DNA of 10,593 nucleotides from Cyanobium sp. (GCA_014191535.1 BJHC01000029.1:1-10593); one strand, 5' to 3'; shown: positions 1 to 7,624, counted from the stretch's first letter. A program made the numbers and translations. The notes: a model not told the origin generated them from the letters alone.

Positions 1-2
1 TG

Positions 3-224
3 GGGGGCCATGCCCCGGACTGGCTGCGCCAGGCCCAGGTGGTGGAGCACTGGCAGGGCCTGCGGGCCCGGCCCCTGGGGCGACCGGCACCGCTGCTGGA
101 GCAGCTGGAACCCGGGCTGCTGCTGGCCTCAGGGCACTACCGCAACGGCGTGCTGCTGGCCCCGGCCAGCGCCGCCTGGGTGGCGGAGCAGATTGCCGCC
201 GGCGACGCCGCCGACGGGCATTAA
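3..224 (+). CDS. thiO: ThiO-like glycine oxidase / FAD-dependent amine oxidoreductase, C-terminal fragment
   Basis: This is the last 73 codons of a gene that begins left of the window. The frame is open from the edge to a TAA at 222-224. The segment G-L-R-A-R-P-L-G-R-P-A-P followed about 20 residues later by S-G-H-Y-R-N-G-V-L-L-A-P-A is the typical C-terminal FAD/substrate-binding end of the DAO/ThiO family. There the GHYRNG...LAP loop closes over the flavin. The family oxidises glycine or related amino acids to imino acids; ThiO supplies iminoglycine for the thiazole of thiamine. The substrate cannot be fixed from this fragment, so a general DAO-family oxidoreductase is the alternative. The stop codon lies inside the candidate Pho box of the next gene, so the phosphate-regulated promoter is packed against this gene's end. 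Confidence 0.82.
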   Translation, partial: GGHAPDWLRQAQVVEHWQGLRARPLGRPAPLLEQLEPGLLLASGHYRNGVLLAPASAAWVAEQIAAGDAADGH

Positions 225-260
225 CCCTCTGCAAATGCAGACTTAACCTGCGGGAAACCA
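220..260 (+). promoter_or_regulatory. Candidate cyanobacterial Pho box (SphR/PhoB site) for pstS
   Basis: Octamers in 11-bp register are ATTAACCC at 220-227, GCAAATGC at 231-238 (weak), CTTAACCT at 242-249 and GGAAACCA at 253-260 (shares AACC). The published cyanobacterial Pho box is tandem CTTAACCT-like octamers separated by 3 bp, so the 242 copy is exact, the 220 copy shares the TTAACC core and the 231 copy is poor. Placement directly before pstS supports phosphate-starvation control by the SphS-SphR two-component system. The box ends only 14-25 bp before the ATG, so the transcript would have a very short leader. No clear -10 is visible. Binding is inferred. Confidence 0.62.
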
Positions 261-273
261 CCGGCGACGCCCC

Positions 274-1287
274 ATGCCGCGTTCCTTCCGCCACCGCCTT
301 CCCCAGCTGGGCAGCGCCCTCGGCTTGCTGGGCGCCCTGGCCCTGAGCGGCTGCAGCACCTCCGGCAGCCGCAGTGGCGAAGCTGGCGGCAGCCTGCAGG
401 GGGCCGGGGCCACCTTCCCCGCGCCGCCCTATCAGCGCTGGTTCCAAGAGCTGGCCGGCCAGGGGGGCACCAAGGTGAACTACCAATCCGTGGGCAGCGG
501 CGCCGGCGTGCGCCAGTTCGAGAGCGGCACCGTGGATTTCGCCGCCTCCGACAAACCCCTCAGCGCCGAGGAGGCCGCGGCCATCCCCCGCGGTGCGGTG
601 CAGATCCCAATGACCGCCGGCGCCATCGCCGTGGCCTACAACCACCCCGGCTGCGCCCTCAAGCTCACCCAGGCCCAGCTGGTGAGCATCTTTGAAGGCA
701 AGCTGCGCAACTTCAACCAGCTGGGCTGCGCCGCGTTGCCCATCAAGGTGGTGTTCCGCTCCGACGGCTCCGGCACCACCTACAACTTCACCAAGTCGCT
801 GGCGGCCTTCAGCCCCAGCTGGAAGAACGGCCCCGGCGCCGCCAAGTCGGTGAGCTGGCCCACCGGCATCGGCGCCAAGGGCAATGAGGGGGTGGCCGCC
901 AGCCTGCAGCAGGTGAAGGGAGCCATCGGCTACGTGGAGAGCGCCTATGTGCGCGGGGCCCTGCAGGCGGCCGCCCTGCAGAACGCCGGTGGCGGCTACG
1001 CCAAGCCCAGCGTGGCGGAGGCCGCCCAGGCCCTGGCCAGCATCGACCTGGGCCCCAACCTCACCGGCAGCAACCCCAACCCCCAGGCGGGCTATCCGAT
1101 CACCACCTTCACCTGGGTGCTGCTCTACCGCAGCGGCAACGGCGCCAAGCTGCCGGCCCTGCAGAAGACCTTCGGCTACACCCTCAGCGATGCCGCCCAG
1201 GCGGGAGCCCCGGCCCTGGGCTACGTCAGCCTGCCGGCGCCGGTGCTGCAGAAAGCCCGTGCCGCCCTCGCCACGGTGGGGCCCTGA
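274..1287 (+). CDS. pstS: Phosphate ABC transporter substrate-binding lipoprotein PstS
   Basis: This 337-residue protein captures inorganic phosphate and passes it to the PstCAB importer. The N-terminus is a lipoprotein signal: basic residues at 3-8, a hydrophobic stretch at about 12-25, and the lipobox L-S-G-C with Cys27. It would be lipid-anchored on the periplasmic side of the inner membrane. Family motifs follow: GAGATFPAP at 43-51, VGSGAGV at 73-79, ASDKPL at 91-96 (phosphate-contacting Asp93) and RSDGSGTT at 162-169, which is the main phosphate-binding loop. The length is normal for the PstS/SphX family. ATG 274 is the only start giving a complete signal peptide; no Shine-Dalgarno sequence precedes it. 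No pstC, pstA or pstB follows, since the next gene converges. It is therefore a stand-alone pstS, as is common in picocyanobacteria. The candidate Pho box just upstream predicts induction under phosphate limitation. Confidence 0.95.
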   Translation: MPRSFRHRLPQLGSALGLLGALALSGCSTSGSRSGEAGGSLQGAGATFPAPPYQRWFQELAGQGGTKVNYQSVGSGAGVRQFESGTVDFAASDKPLSAEEAAAIPRGAVQIPMTAGAIAVAYNHPGCALKLTQAQLVSIFEGKLRNFNQLGCAALPIKVVFRSDGSGTTYNFTKSLAAFSPSWKNGPGAAKSVSWPTGIGAKGNEGVAASLQQVKGAIGYVESAYVRGALQAAALQNAGGGYAKPSVAEAAQALASIDLGPNLTGSNPNPQAGYPITTFTWVLLYRSGNGAKLPALQKTFGYTLSDAAQAGAPALGYVSLPAPVLQKARAALATVGP

Positions 1288-1308
1288 GCGCAGTCGCCCC
1301 CCGGCAGC

Positions 1309-1332
1309 AAAAAGCCCCCCGTTCGGGGGGCT
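1309..1332 (-). terminator. Intrinsic terminator downstream of dnaK
   Basis: An 8-bp perfect GC-rich stem (1313-1320 with 1325-1332) closes a 4-nt loop (1321-1324). On the minus strand it is followed by a short T run (1312-1309), the polarity needed to stop dnaK transcription about 43 nt after its stop codon. On the plus strand no T run follows, so any effect on pstS would be weaker. The rest of the 87-bp convergent gap holds nothing else recognisable. Confidence 0.85.
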
Positions 1333-1374
1333 GTCGAAGATCAGATGCGGCAGGGGGCTTCACGCCCCGAGGCC

Positions 1375-3279
1375 TCACTTGCTCTCGGTGAATTCGGCGT
1401 CGATCACGTCGTCACCGGCGGCGCTGGAGCCCGCACCGCTGCCGTTGCCACCCGGCGCCGCAGCACCATCGGCACCGGCGGCCTGCTGGTACACGGCGGC
1501 ACCGGCGGCGTAGAGGGCCTGCTGCAGGGTCTCGAGCTCGGACTTCATGGTGTCGAAGTCCTCCTTCTCGATCGCCTCCTTGAGCTTGGCGGAGGAGGCC
1601 TCCACCTTGGCTTTGTCCTCGGCGCCCACCTTGTCGCCCAGTTCGCCCAGCTGCTTCTCGGACTGATACACCAGGGTTTCGGCCTGGTTCTTCAGGTCGA
1701 TGCGCTCGCGCTTCTCCTTGTCGGCGGCGGCGTTGGACTCGGCGTCCTTCACCATCTTCTCCACCTCGTTTTCACTGAGGGTGGAGGCACCGGTGATCGA
1801 GATGCTCTGCTCCTTGCCGCTGCCCTTGTCCTTGGCGGTCACGCTGAGGATGCCGTTGGCGTCGATGTCGAAGGTCACTTCGATCTGAGGCACGCCACGG
1901 GGGGCCGGGGGGATGCCGTCGAGGCGGAAGGTGCCCAGCGACTTGTTGTCACTGGCCATCTCACGCTCACCCTGCAGCACGTGGATCTCCACGTTGGTCT
2001 GGCCATCCACCGCCGTGGAATACACCTCGGTCTTCTTGGTGGGGATGGTGGTGTTGCGGGTGATCATCTTGGTCATCACGCCGCCCAGGGTCTCCACGCC
2101 GAGGGAGAGCGGCGTCACATCCAGCAGCAGGATGTCCTTCACCTCACCGGCGAGCACGCCGCCCTGGATGGCGGCACCCACGGCCACCACCTCGTCGGGG
2201 TTCACGGTCTGGTTGGGGTCCTTGCCGGTGATGCGCTTCACCAGCTCGAGCACCGCCGGGATGCGGGTGGAACCACCCACCATCACGATCTCGTCGAGCT
2301 CGGAGGAGGAGAGCTTGGCGTCCTTGAGGGCCTGCTCCACCGGCACGCGGCAGCGATCGATCAGCTTGCTGGCCAGCTCCTCGAACTTGGCGCGGGTGAG
2401 GGTGAGATCGAGGTGCTTGGGGCCCTCCGGGGTGGCCGTGATGAACGGCAGGTTGATCTCGCTCTGGGTGGCGCTGGAGAGTTCGATCTTGGCCTTCTCC
2501 GCCGCCTCGGTGAGGCGTTGCAGGGCCTGCTTGTCGCTGCGCAGATCGATGCCTTCGTTGGCCTTGAAGGTGTCGGCCAGGTAATCGACGATCACCTTGT
2601 CGAAGTCGTCGCCGCCCAGGTGGGTGTCACCGGAGGTGGAGAGCACTTCGAACACGCCGTCGCCCACCTCGAGCACGGACACGTCGAAGGTGCCGCCGCC
2701 CAGGTCGAACACCAGGATGCGCTCGTTGCTCTTCTTGTCGAGGCCGTAGGCCAGGGCCGCCGCGGTGGGCTCGTTGATGATCCGCAGCACCTCGAGGCCG
2801 GCGATCTTGCCGGCATCCTTGGTGGCCTGACGCTGGGAGTCGTTGAAGTAGGCGGGCACGGTGATCACCGCCTGGGTGACCGACTCACCGAGGTACTTGC
2901 CGGCGTCCTCCGCCAGCTTGCGCAGCACCTGGGCGCTCACCTCCTCGGGGGCGAACTGCTTGTTGAGCACCGGGCACTTCACCTTGACGTTGGCGCCGGC
3001 CTTCTCCACGCCGTAGCTCACCTCCTTCGACTCTTCGTTCACCTCGTCGACCCGACGGCCGATGAACCGCTTCACCGAATAGAAGGTGTTTTCCGGGTTC
3101 ATCACCGCCTGACGCTTGGCGATCTGCCCCACCAGCTGGTCCTGGTTTTTGGTGTAGGCCACCACCGAGGGCGTGGTGCGGAAGCCCTCGGCATTGGCGA
3201 TCACGGTGGGCTTGCCGCCCTCCATCACCGCCACGCAGCTGTTGGTGGTGCCAAGGTCGATACCGACAACCTTGCCCAT
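1375..3279 (-). CDS. dnaK: Chaperone DnaK (Hsp70), cyanobacterial DnaK2 type
   Basis: This 634-residue Hsp70 is the ATP-driven chaperone that works with DnaJ and GrpE. ATPase-domain motifs are in order: [10 protein letters not shown] at 6-15, the Lys70 region (SVKRFIG), [11 protein letters not shown] at 169-179, [11 protein letters not shown] at 192-202 and [10 protein letters not shown] at 334-343. The interdomain linker [13 protein letters not shown] (382-394) leads into the substrate-binding domain. The helical lid is charged, and a Gly/Ala-rich tail ends in [13 protein letters not shown] start it at ATG 3279 because [12 protein letters not shown] is the family N-terminus and GAGG (3289-3286) sits 6 nt upstream. 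An in-frame ATG 45 nt further up would add a non-conserved extension. The next gene, aroE, is divergent 95 bp away, a neighbourhood I associate with dnaK2, the essential housekeeping paralogue. Assignment to DnaK2 rather than DnaK1 or DnaK3 rests on length, tail and context. No CIRCE element (HrcA heat-shock operator) is visible in the upstream gap. Confidence 0.97.
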   Translation of the reverse strand: MGKVVGIDLGTTNSCVAVMEGGKPTVIANAEGFRTTPSVVAYTKNQDQLVGQIAKRQAVMNPENTFYSVKRFIGRRVDEVNEESKEVSYGVEKAGANVKVKCPVLNKQFAPEEVSAQVLRKLAEDAGKYLGESVTQAVITVPAYFNDSQRQATKDAGKIAGLEVLRIINEPTAAALAYGLDKKSNERILVFDLGGGTFDVSVLEVGDGVFEVLSTSGDTHLGGDDFDKVIVDYLADTFKANEGIDLRSDKQALQRLTEAAEKAKIELSSATQSEINLPFITATPEGPKHLDLTLTRAKFEELASKLIDRCRVPVEQALKDAKLSSSELDEIVMVGGSTRIPAVLELVKRITGKDPNQTVNPDEVVAVGAAIQGGVLAGEVKDILLLDVTPLSLGVETLGGVMTKMITRNTTIPTKKTEVYSTAVDGQTNVEIHVLQGEREMASDNKSLGTFRLDGIPPAPRGVPQIEVTFDIDANGILSVTAKDKGSGKEQSISITGASTLSENEVEKMVKDAESNAAADKEKRERIDLKNQAETLVYQSEKQLGELGDKVGAEDKAKVEASSAKLKEAIEKEDFDTMKSELETLQQALYAAGAAVYQQAAGADGAAAPGGNGSGAGSSAAGDDVIDAEFTESK

Positions 3280-3374
3280 GGATGACCTCTGAACTGCAGG
3301 CATCCTCAACAGCCGGCCCGGCATGGGGCTAGGTGTGGTTGCCGAACCGTTCCCGTACCCACCGTCTAACCACC

Positions 3375-4265
3375 GTGAGCAGCCAGCCCCCCATCAGCGG
3401 CACCACCGCCATCGTGGGGGTGCTCGGCGACCCGGTGCATCACTCGCTCTCACCGGTGATGCAGAACGCGGCCCTGCAGGCCATGGGGCTCGACTGGGTG
3501 TTCCTGGCCCTGCCGGCTCCCGCCGGCGAACTGGCCACGGTGGTGCGGGGCCTGGAGGCGATGGACTGCCGCGGCCTGAACGTCACCATCCCCCACAAAC
3601 ACAGCGTGGCGGGCCTCTGCCGGGAACTCAGCCCCCTGGCCCAGCGGCTGGGGGCCGTGAACGTGCTGGTGCCCCTGGAGGGGGGCGGCTGGCACGGCAC
3701 CAACACCGATGTGGAGGGCTTCTGCGCGCCGTTGCGCCGTGATGGGCGCCAATGGCAGGGCCAGCGGGCGGTGGTGCTGGGCTGCGGCGGCAGCGCCCGG
3801 GCGGTGGTGGCCGGCCTGGTGGAGCTGGGCTGCAGCCAGATCACCCTGGCGGGCCGCCGGGCCGAGGCCCTGGGCGCCTTCCAAGCGGATGTGCAGGGCT
3901 GGGCACCGCAGCTGCAGACCCTCACCTGGGGGAACGGGCTCGCGGGGGCGCTGGCCGAAGCCGACCTGCTGGTGAACACCACGCCGGTGGGCATGGCCTC
4001 CGCCAGTGATCCCAGCGCCGCCGAGCGCTGCCCGCTGACCCCGGCGGAGCTGGCGGCACTCCCCCCCAGCGCCTGGGTGTACGACATCATTTACACGCCG
4101 CGGCCCACCCAGCTGCTGCGCCAAGCGGCCAGCCGCGGCTGCCAGAGCCTCGATGGGCTGGAGATGCTGGTGGAGCAGGGGGCCGCCGCCCTGCGGCTGT
4201 GGAGCGGCCAAGCCACGGTGCCGGTGGACGTGATGCGCCAAGCACTGCTGGAACGGCTGCCATAG
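3375..4265 (+). CDS. aroE: Shikimate dehydrogenase (NADP+)
   Basis: This 296-residue cytoplasmic enzyme reduces 3-dehydroshikimate to shikimate with NADPH in chorismate and aromatic amino-acid synthesis. The substrate domain shows the shikimate-binding SLSP motif (24-27), NVTIPHK (69-75) with catalytic Lys75, and NTD (110-112) with catalytic Asp112. The nucleotide fold shows [10 protein letters not shown] (135-144), AGRR (159-162, the NADP phosphate-binding loop) and VNTTPVGM (200-207). The C-terminus has YTPRPTQLL and [10 protein letters not shown](A)AL, which close the active site. The start chosen is GTG 3375, giving an N-terminus of usual length. An upstream in-frame GTG at 3333 would add 14 residues, including a WLPNRSR stretch I do not recognise as conserved. 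Neither has a Shine-Dalgarno sequence. It is divergent from dnaK and 31 bp upstream of the Tic20-like gene, probably in one transcript with it. Confidence 0.95.
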   Translation: MSSQPPISGTTAIVGVLGDPVHHSLSPVMQNAALQAMGLDWVFLALPAPAGELATVVRGLEAMDCRGLNVTIPHKHSVAGLCRELSPLAQRLGAVNVLVPLEGGGWHGTNTDVEGFCAPLRRDGRQWQGQRAVVLGCGGSARAVVAGLVELGCSQITLAGRRAEALGAFQADVQGWAPQLQTLTWGNGLAGALAEADLLVNTTPVGMASASDPSAAERCPLTPAELAALPPSAWVYDIIYTPRPTQLLRQAASRGCQSLDGLEMLVEQGAAALRLWSGQATVPVDVMRQALLERLP

Positions 4266-4296
4266 CCTCACTGCAGCAACCCGACGGCGCGCCGCC

Positions 4297-4758
4297 TTGG
4301 CCGACATTCCCCTCTGGCAACGGCCCCTGGCCGTGCTGGCCTACCTGCTGCCCTGGAGCGCCGCGCTGCCCTTCGGATCATCCCTCGACAATCTCTTCCC
4401 AGCCCTGCAGTGGCTGGTGCTGCCCGCCCTGCCGCTGCTGATGCTGGAGCGCAGCGTGCCCTTCGGCGGCTTCCTGCTGTTCCTGGTGCTGTTCCTGGCG
4501 GTGGTGCGCAATCCGCAGGTGCCCTATTTCCTGCGCTTCAACGTGCTGCAGGCGATCCTGCTGGACATCGTGCTGGTGGTGCTGTCCCTGGCGTTCCAGC
4601 TGTTGCGCCTCGGCAGCATGGGATTTGCCGGCCGCACCCTGGCCAACACCGTGTTCCTGGGGGTGCTGGTGCTGCTGCTCTTCTCCCTGGTGCAGTGCCT
4701 GCGTGGCAAGGAGGCTGACATTCCCACCCTCTCGGAAGCGGTGCGCATGCAGCTGTAG
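4297..4758 (+). CDS. Tic20-like / Ycf60 family membrane protein
   Basis: This 153-residue, strongly hydrophobic protein belongs to the Tic20/Ycf60 family. Plant members are part of the protein-import channel in the chloroplast inner envelope; the role of cyanobacterial members is not settled. About four membrane helices are visible, near residues 8-26, 35-72 (broad, possibly a helix pair), 82-104 and 113-135. Family-like stretches are [10 protein letters not shown] (18-27), [13 protein letters not shown] (34-46), and [21 protein letters not shown] (71-91), the family's most conserved segment. The start is TTG 4297; no ATG or GTG lies upstream in frame, and no Shine-Dalgarno sequence is seen. 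It sits between aroE and rpsF. I recall this order from other picocyanobacteria. Confidence 0.85.
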   Translation: MADIPLWQRPLAVLAYLLPWSAALPFGSSLDNLFPALQWLVLPALPLLMLERSVPFGGFLLFLVLFLAVVRNPQVPYFLRFNVLQAILLDIVLVVLSLAFQLLRLGSMGFAGRTLANTVFLGVLVLLLFSLVQCLRGKEADIPTLSEAVRMQL

Positions 4759-4759
4759 G

Positions 4760-4830
4760 GTGGACGATCCGTCGCTGGTGCACAGGGGATTCGCCCCGCA
4801 CCGCCAGCCACCGTTCCCTTCGGCGTCCAC
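4760..4830 (+). promoter_or_regulatory. rpsF leader with S6:S18-binding-like motif
   Basis: The 89-bp gap before rpsF folds into a structure closely matching the reported S6:S18 autoregulatory element, a conserved CCG in a bulge between a stem and a hairpin. GCTGG (4774-4778) pairs with CCAGC (4804-4808). CCG (4801-4803) bulges on the 3' side. TGC (4779-4781) pairs with GCA (4798-4800). ACA (4782-4784) bulges on the 5' side, and GGGG (4785-4788) pairs with CCCC (4794-4797) over an ATTCG loop. An outer 7-bp pairing, 4760-4766 with 4824-4830, encloses it. The known role is that excess S6:S18 complex binds the leader and represses rpsF translation. The fold is seen by hand; function is inferred. 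Confidence 0.62.
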
Positions 4831-4847
4831 AGCGGATCGCGCAAGCC

Positions 4848-5216
4848 ATGTCGCAGCCTTACTACGAAACGATGTACATCCTTCGTCCGGACATCCCGGA
4901 GGAAGAGGTGGAGACCCATGTCACCAAGTACCGCGATCTGGTGACCGAAGCCGGCGCTGAGGTGCTCGACTGCCAGATGCGCGGCAAGCGCCGCCTGGCC
5001 TACCCGATCGCCAAGCACAAGGAAGGCATCTACGTGCAGCTGGCCCACAACGGCGACGGCCAGCAGGTGGCCACCCTCGAGCGCGCCATGCGCCTCAGCG
5101 AGGACGTGATCCGCTATCTCACCGTCAAGCAGGACGGCCCCCTGCCCGCCCCCCGCAGCGGCCCCGTGCCCCAGGCCGCCAGCGAAGCCGCTGCCCTGGA
5201 AACCGTCGAGGCCTGA
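4848..5216 (+). CDS. rpsF: 30S ribosomal protein S6
   Basis: This 122-residue protein is S6 of the small subunit platform, which binds 16S rRNA together with S18. The N-terminal [11 protein letters not shown] (5-15) is the first strand of the S6 fold. [21 protein letters not shown] (45-65) is the family signature, and [11 protein letters not shown] (84-94) the last strand. After residue 95 an Ala/Pro-rich acidic tail of about 27 residues extends the core, of the variable kind seen in cyanobacterial S6. ATG 4848 is the natural start; no strong Shine-Dalgarno sequence precedes it. rpsR (S18) is not adjacent, so any S6:S18 feedback would act on rpsF alone here. A strong terminator lies 29 nt after the stop. 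Confidence 0.97.
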   Translation: MSQPYYETMYILRPDIPEEEVETHVTKYRDLVTEAGAEVLDCQMRGKRRLAYPIAKHKEGIYVQLAHNGDGQQVATLERAMRLSEDVIRYLTVKQDGPLPAPRSGPVPQAASEAAALETVEA

Positions 5217-5245
5217 AGCCTCCACAACCCAGTCCAGGCTTGAAA

Positions 5246-5282
5246 CCCACCGAACCCTTCGTTAGGGTTCGGTGGGCTTTTT
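5246..5282 (+). terminator. Strong intrinsic terminator after rpsF
   Basis: A perfect 13-bp stem (5246-5258 with 5264-5276) closes a 5-nt loop (TCGTT, 5259-5263). It is followed by C and five T residues (5278-5282) and a further GTTG. This is textbook Rho-independent architecture and ends the aroE-tic20-rpsF block. It also shows that the GTG at 5272, inside the hairpin, is not the start of the next gene. Confidence 0.95.
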
Positions 5283-5301
5283 GTTGTGGCAATCAGGGGC
5301 A

Positions 5302-5763
5302 ATGATCGAGCCCGAGGGTCACCAACCAGCCGCCCCGCCCGCAGCCCCCGATGCACTGGATGGGGTGCAGGACGCCGACTGGCGGGTGATCCCTGAGGCC
5401 GACACCCCTCACCCCGAAGACCTGCAGCGCGCCCTGGCCAGCAGCGAACGCCAGCTGGCCGAAGCGCGGCTGCAGATCACCGAGCTGGAATCGCTGCTCC
5501 AGGATCTGCCCGAGATCTTCGAGCGCAAATTTGTGCAGCGCCTGCAACCGGTGCTGGAGCGCCAGGAGCAGCTCCTCGCCGACAACCGGGAGCTGCAGCA
5601 CCAGATTCGGCGGCTGGCCCCGGCCCCCGGCGAGGTGCGGTTGCGGTTCAACCCCGAGGCCGCCAGCGGCGGAACCGTGCAACTGCCGCAACTGCCGCAG
5701 CCGGCTTCGGGGCAACGCCAGGGGTGGGGGGAGCGCATCGGCCGACGGCGGCGCGCCGCCTGA
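5302..5763 (+). CDS. Hypothetical coiled-coil protein, probably picocyanobacterial
   Basis: I do not recognise a named family for this 153-residue soluble protein. It has three parts. Residues 1-38 are acidic and Pro/Ala-rich. Residues about 39-106 are a long amphipathic helix with heptad-like spacing of Leu/Ile and many Glu, Gln and Arg, likely a coiled coil with a kink at LQDLPEIFERKF (66-77). The C-terminal part is low-complexity (QLPQLPQPASG) and ends in a basic run, GRRRRAA. No signal peptide or membrane segment is seen. ATG 5302 follows a purine run (5295-5299) very closely; the open frame extends back to 5272, but that lies inside the rpsF terminator. It must have its own promoter between the terminator and 5302, or live on readthrough. 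It converges on argG with 22 bp between them. A coiled-coil scaffold or nucleoid- or division-associated role is conceivable but unsupported. Confidence 0.75.
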   Translation: MIEPEGHQPAAPPAAPDALDGVQDADWRVIPEADTPHPEDLQRALASSERQLAEARLQITELESLLQDLPEIFERKFVQRLQPVLERQEQLLADNRELQHQIRRLAPAPGEVRLRFNPEAASGGTVQLPQLPQPASGQRQGWGERIGRRRRAA

Positions 5764-5785
5764 TCAATCCGCCGCCCCCACGGGC

Positions 5786-6985
5786 TCAGCGCTGGCTAGC
5801 GGCCCAGAGGCGGGTGGGCAGGCCCCACACGTAGATGAACCCCTCCGCCGCACGGTGGTCGAAGCGATCACCGGCGTCGTAGGTGGCCATGTCAGGCACG
5901 TAGAGGCTGTTGGCGCTGGTGCGGCCCACCACCGTGGCGTTGCCCTTGTGCAGCTTCACGCGCACGGTGCCATTCACCGTGCGCTGGGTGCGGTCGATGA
6001 AGCCGTCGAGTGCATCCTTGAGCGGGCCATACCAAAGGCCCTGGTACACCTGATCCGCCCACTGCTGCTCCAGCTGACGCTTGCTGCGCAGCACATCGGC
6101 CGCCAGGGTGAGGCTCTCCAGCTCCTGGTGGGCCTTGATCAGCAGCAACAGACCGGGGGTCTCGTAGATCTCCCGGCTTTTGATGCCCACCACCCGGTTT
6201 TCGATCATGTCCAACCGGCCGAACCCATGGGCTCCGGCCAAGGCATTGGCACGGCGGATCAGGCTCACCGGATCGAGCCGCACGCCATCGATGCTCACCG
6301 GATTGCCCTGCTCAAAGCCGATCTCCACCACCTGGGCTTGATCGGGGGCGGCATCCACACTCACGGTGAGGGCGTAGATCTCCTCCGGCGGCTCCACGTT
6401 GGGGTCCTCCAGCGGACCCGCTTCGATCGAGCGCCCCAGCAGGTTGAGGTCGATCGAATAGGGCGACTTCTTGCTCACCGGTGAAGGAATGCCGCAGCGC
6501 TCGCCGTAGGCGATGGTTTCCTCACGGCTCATGCCCCACTCCCGCGCCGGGGTGAGCACCTTCAGATCCGGCGCCAGGGCACCGATGGCCACGTCGAAAC
6601 GCACCTGGTCGTTGCCCTTGCCGGTGCAGCCATGGGCCACCGCATCGGCCCCCACCTCGCGGGCGATCTCCACCAGGCGGCGGGCGATCAGGGGGCGGGC
6701 CAGGGCGGTGGAGAGGGGATAGCGCCCCTCATACAAAGCATTGGCACGGATGGCGGGGAAGGCGAACTCGGTGATGAACGGCTCGATCAGATCGCCCACG
6801 ATCGACTGGCTGGCGCCGGAATCCAAGGCCTTCTGGCGGATCGGCTCCAGTTCATCCCCCTGGCCCAGGTCGGCGGCGAAGGTGATCACCTCCTCCACAC
6901 CCCACTCCTGCTTCAGATAGGGGATACAGACGCTGGTATCCACACCACCGGAATACGCCAACACCGCCTTCTTGGCCCGACCCAT
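5786..6985 (-). CDS. argG: Argininosuccinate synthase
   Basis: This 399-residue enzyme joins citrulline and aspartate with ATP, giving argininosuccinate, the penultimate step of arginine synthesis. The N-terminal PP-loop ATP site is [10 protein letters not shown] (10-19). [13 protein letters not shown] (86-98) and [12 protein letters not shown] (119-130) are the second family signature and bind citrulline and aspartate. [27 protein letters not shown] and the [14 protein letters not shown] end are typical of bacterial and cyanobacterial ArgG. Length is normal and no key residue appears lost. I start at ATG 6985, with GGAG (6997-6994) 8 nt upstream; an adjoining GTG at 6988 is a one-codon alternative. 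A small membrane-protein gene ends 18 bp upstream in the same direction, so the two are probably co-transcribed. Confidence 0.97.
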   Translation of the reverse strand: MGRAKKAVLAYSGGVDTSVCIPYLKQEWGVEEVITFAADLGQGDELEPIRQKALDSGASQSIVGDLIEPFITEFAFPAIRANALYEGRYPLSTALARPLIARRLVEIAREVGADAVAHGCTGKGNDQVRFDVAIGALAPDLKVLTPAREWGMSREETIAYGERCGIPSPVSKKSPYSIDLNLLGRSIEAGPLEDPNVEPPEEIYALTVSVDAAPDQAQVVEIGFEQGNPVSIDGVRLDPVSLIRRANALAGAHGFGRLDMIENRVVGIKSREIYETPGLLLLIKAHQELESLTLAADVLRSKRQLEQQWADQVYQGLWYGPLKDALDGFIDRTQRTVNGTVRVKLHKGNATVVGRTSANSLYVPDMATYDAGDRFDHRAAEGFIYVWGLPTRLWAASQR

Positions 6986-7003
6986 CACTGCGTCTCCACG
7001 CGC

Positions 7004-7261
7004 TCAGTCGGACGATTCTCCCCTGTCGTGGTGGCGCACCATGCCGGCCGCCAGCCACAGGGCCATCAACAGCGGCGGCAGCAGCACCAGCAGCAACGCC
7101 AGGGTGGCGGGCCGCTGGGGATGGGCCAGGGCCCAGGGCTGCTCCAGCAGCGGTGTGGGCCAACGGCGCCCGGCCGCCACCAGCAGGGCACTCACCCCGA
7201 GGGCCGCCAGCCAGGGGGGCAACAGCCGCTGCCATTCAGGCTTGAACTCCGACACCGGCAA
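7004..7261 (-). CDS. Small two-helix membrane protein, unknown function
   Basis: This 85-residue protein has two likely membrane helices, residues about 15-33 (PPWLAALGVSALLVAAG) and about 52-74 (ATLALLLVLLPPLLMALWLAA). A Trp/Pro-containing loop joins them, and a short charged tail (RHHDRGESSD) follows. I cannot assign a family; small DUF3188-type cyanobacterial membrane proteins are one possibility, not verified. The start is uncertain: TTG 7261 gives the longest form, and GTG 7255 two codons later is equally plausible. Neither has a close Shine-Dalgarno sequence. It ends 18 bp before argG on the same strand and is divergent from the DUF3134-like gene. Co-transcription with argG looks like conserved neighbourhood, not a clue to an arginine role. 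Confidence 0.68.
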   Translation of the reverse strand: MPVSEFKPEWQRLLPPWLAALGVSALLVAAGRRWPTPLLEQPWALAHPQRPATLALLLVLLPPLLMALWLAAGMVRHHDRGESSD

Positions 7262-7334
7262 TGGGCGGCACCGAAGTGCCCAGCGGGGGCTCCTCTAGGA
7301 TGGCTGATTGGCCCCAGCCGCACGCCCCCCAGCG

Positions 7335-7610
7335 ATGAGCAGCAACCTCAGCACCAGCCTTAGCCAGCTGGATGGCATCAACCCCTCGCTCACCCGCTAC
7401 GGGCGCAACGAGCCGGCGCCGGTGCTGCCCCTGCGCGAAGAGCCCGATCTGCTGAGCTGGCTGGAAACCAGCGGGCGCCTGGTGGCCGATGAGGAAACCG
7501 CCAGCACCGATGTGAGCACGGTGGAAGAGGAGGAACTCTCGGCGCTGATGGGCGAAAAAGAGGATTACAACGCCGCCGACGAGCAACCCGAGGAAGACTG
7601 GGAGGACTGA
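7335..7610 (+). CDS. DUF3134-like small acidic cyanobacterial protein
   Basis: This 91-residue soluble protein resembles the cyanobacterial DUF3134 family, which has no known function. The recognisable core is [19 protein letters not shown] then [19 protein letters not shown], roughly residues 16-55. After it comes a strongly acidic tail ([16 protein letters not shown]...EEDWED). ATG 7335 is chosen because [14 protein letters not shown] leads directly into the conserved core; a TTG at 7308 would add nine Pro/Ala-rich residues. A weak -10-like TAGGAT at 7296-7301 lies about 33 nt upstream, with no convincing -35. It precedes mraY by 14 bp in the same direction and is probably in its transcript. 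The family assignment is from memory of the motif pattern. Confidence 0.8.
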   Translation: MSSNLSTSLSQLDGINPSLTRYGRNEPAPVLPLREEPDLLSWLETSGRLVADEETASTDVSTVEEEELSALMGEKEDYNAADEQPEEDWED

Positions 7611-7624
7611 TCGTTCCCCCGGCC

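Noticed and set aside
1288..1374. Terminator for pstS on the plus strand
   Set aside because: The hairpin at 1313-1332 has no T run on the plus side; its polarity fits dnaK on the minus strand.
1345..3285. A 646-codon open frame on the plus strand opposite dnaK
   Set aside because: It mirrors dnaK codon for codon. GC-rich, strongly biased hsp70 genes leave the antisense frame free of stops; its product is His/Leu/Gly-rich with no recognisable domain.
3280..3374. CIRCE or NtcA-type operator between dnaK and aroE
   Set aside because: No TTAGCACTC-N9-GAGTGCTAA repeat is present, and the nearest GTA...TAC-like arrangement has the wrong spacing and bases.
5531..6484. A 317-codon plus-strand frame spanning the coiled-coil gene end and argG
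   Set aside because: It crosses two convergent genes, and its sequence is an antisense shadow of argG over most of its length.
7273..7301. Promoter for the DUF3134-mraY cluster
   Set aside because: TAGGAT at 7296-7301 resembles a -10, but no acceptable -35 lies 16-18 bp upstream, so it is only mentioned under the gene.
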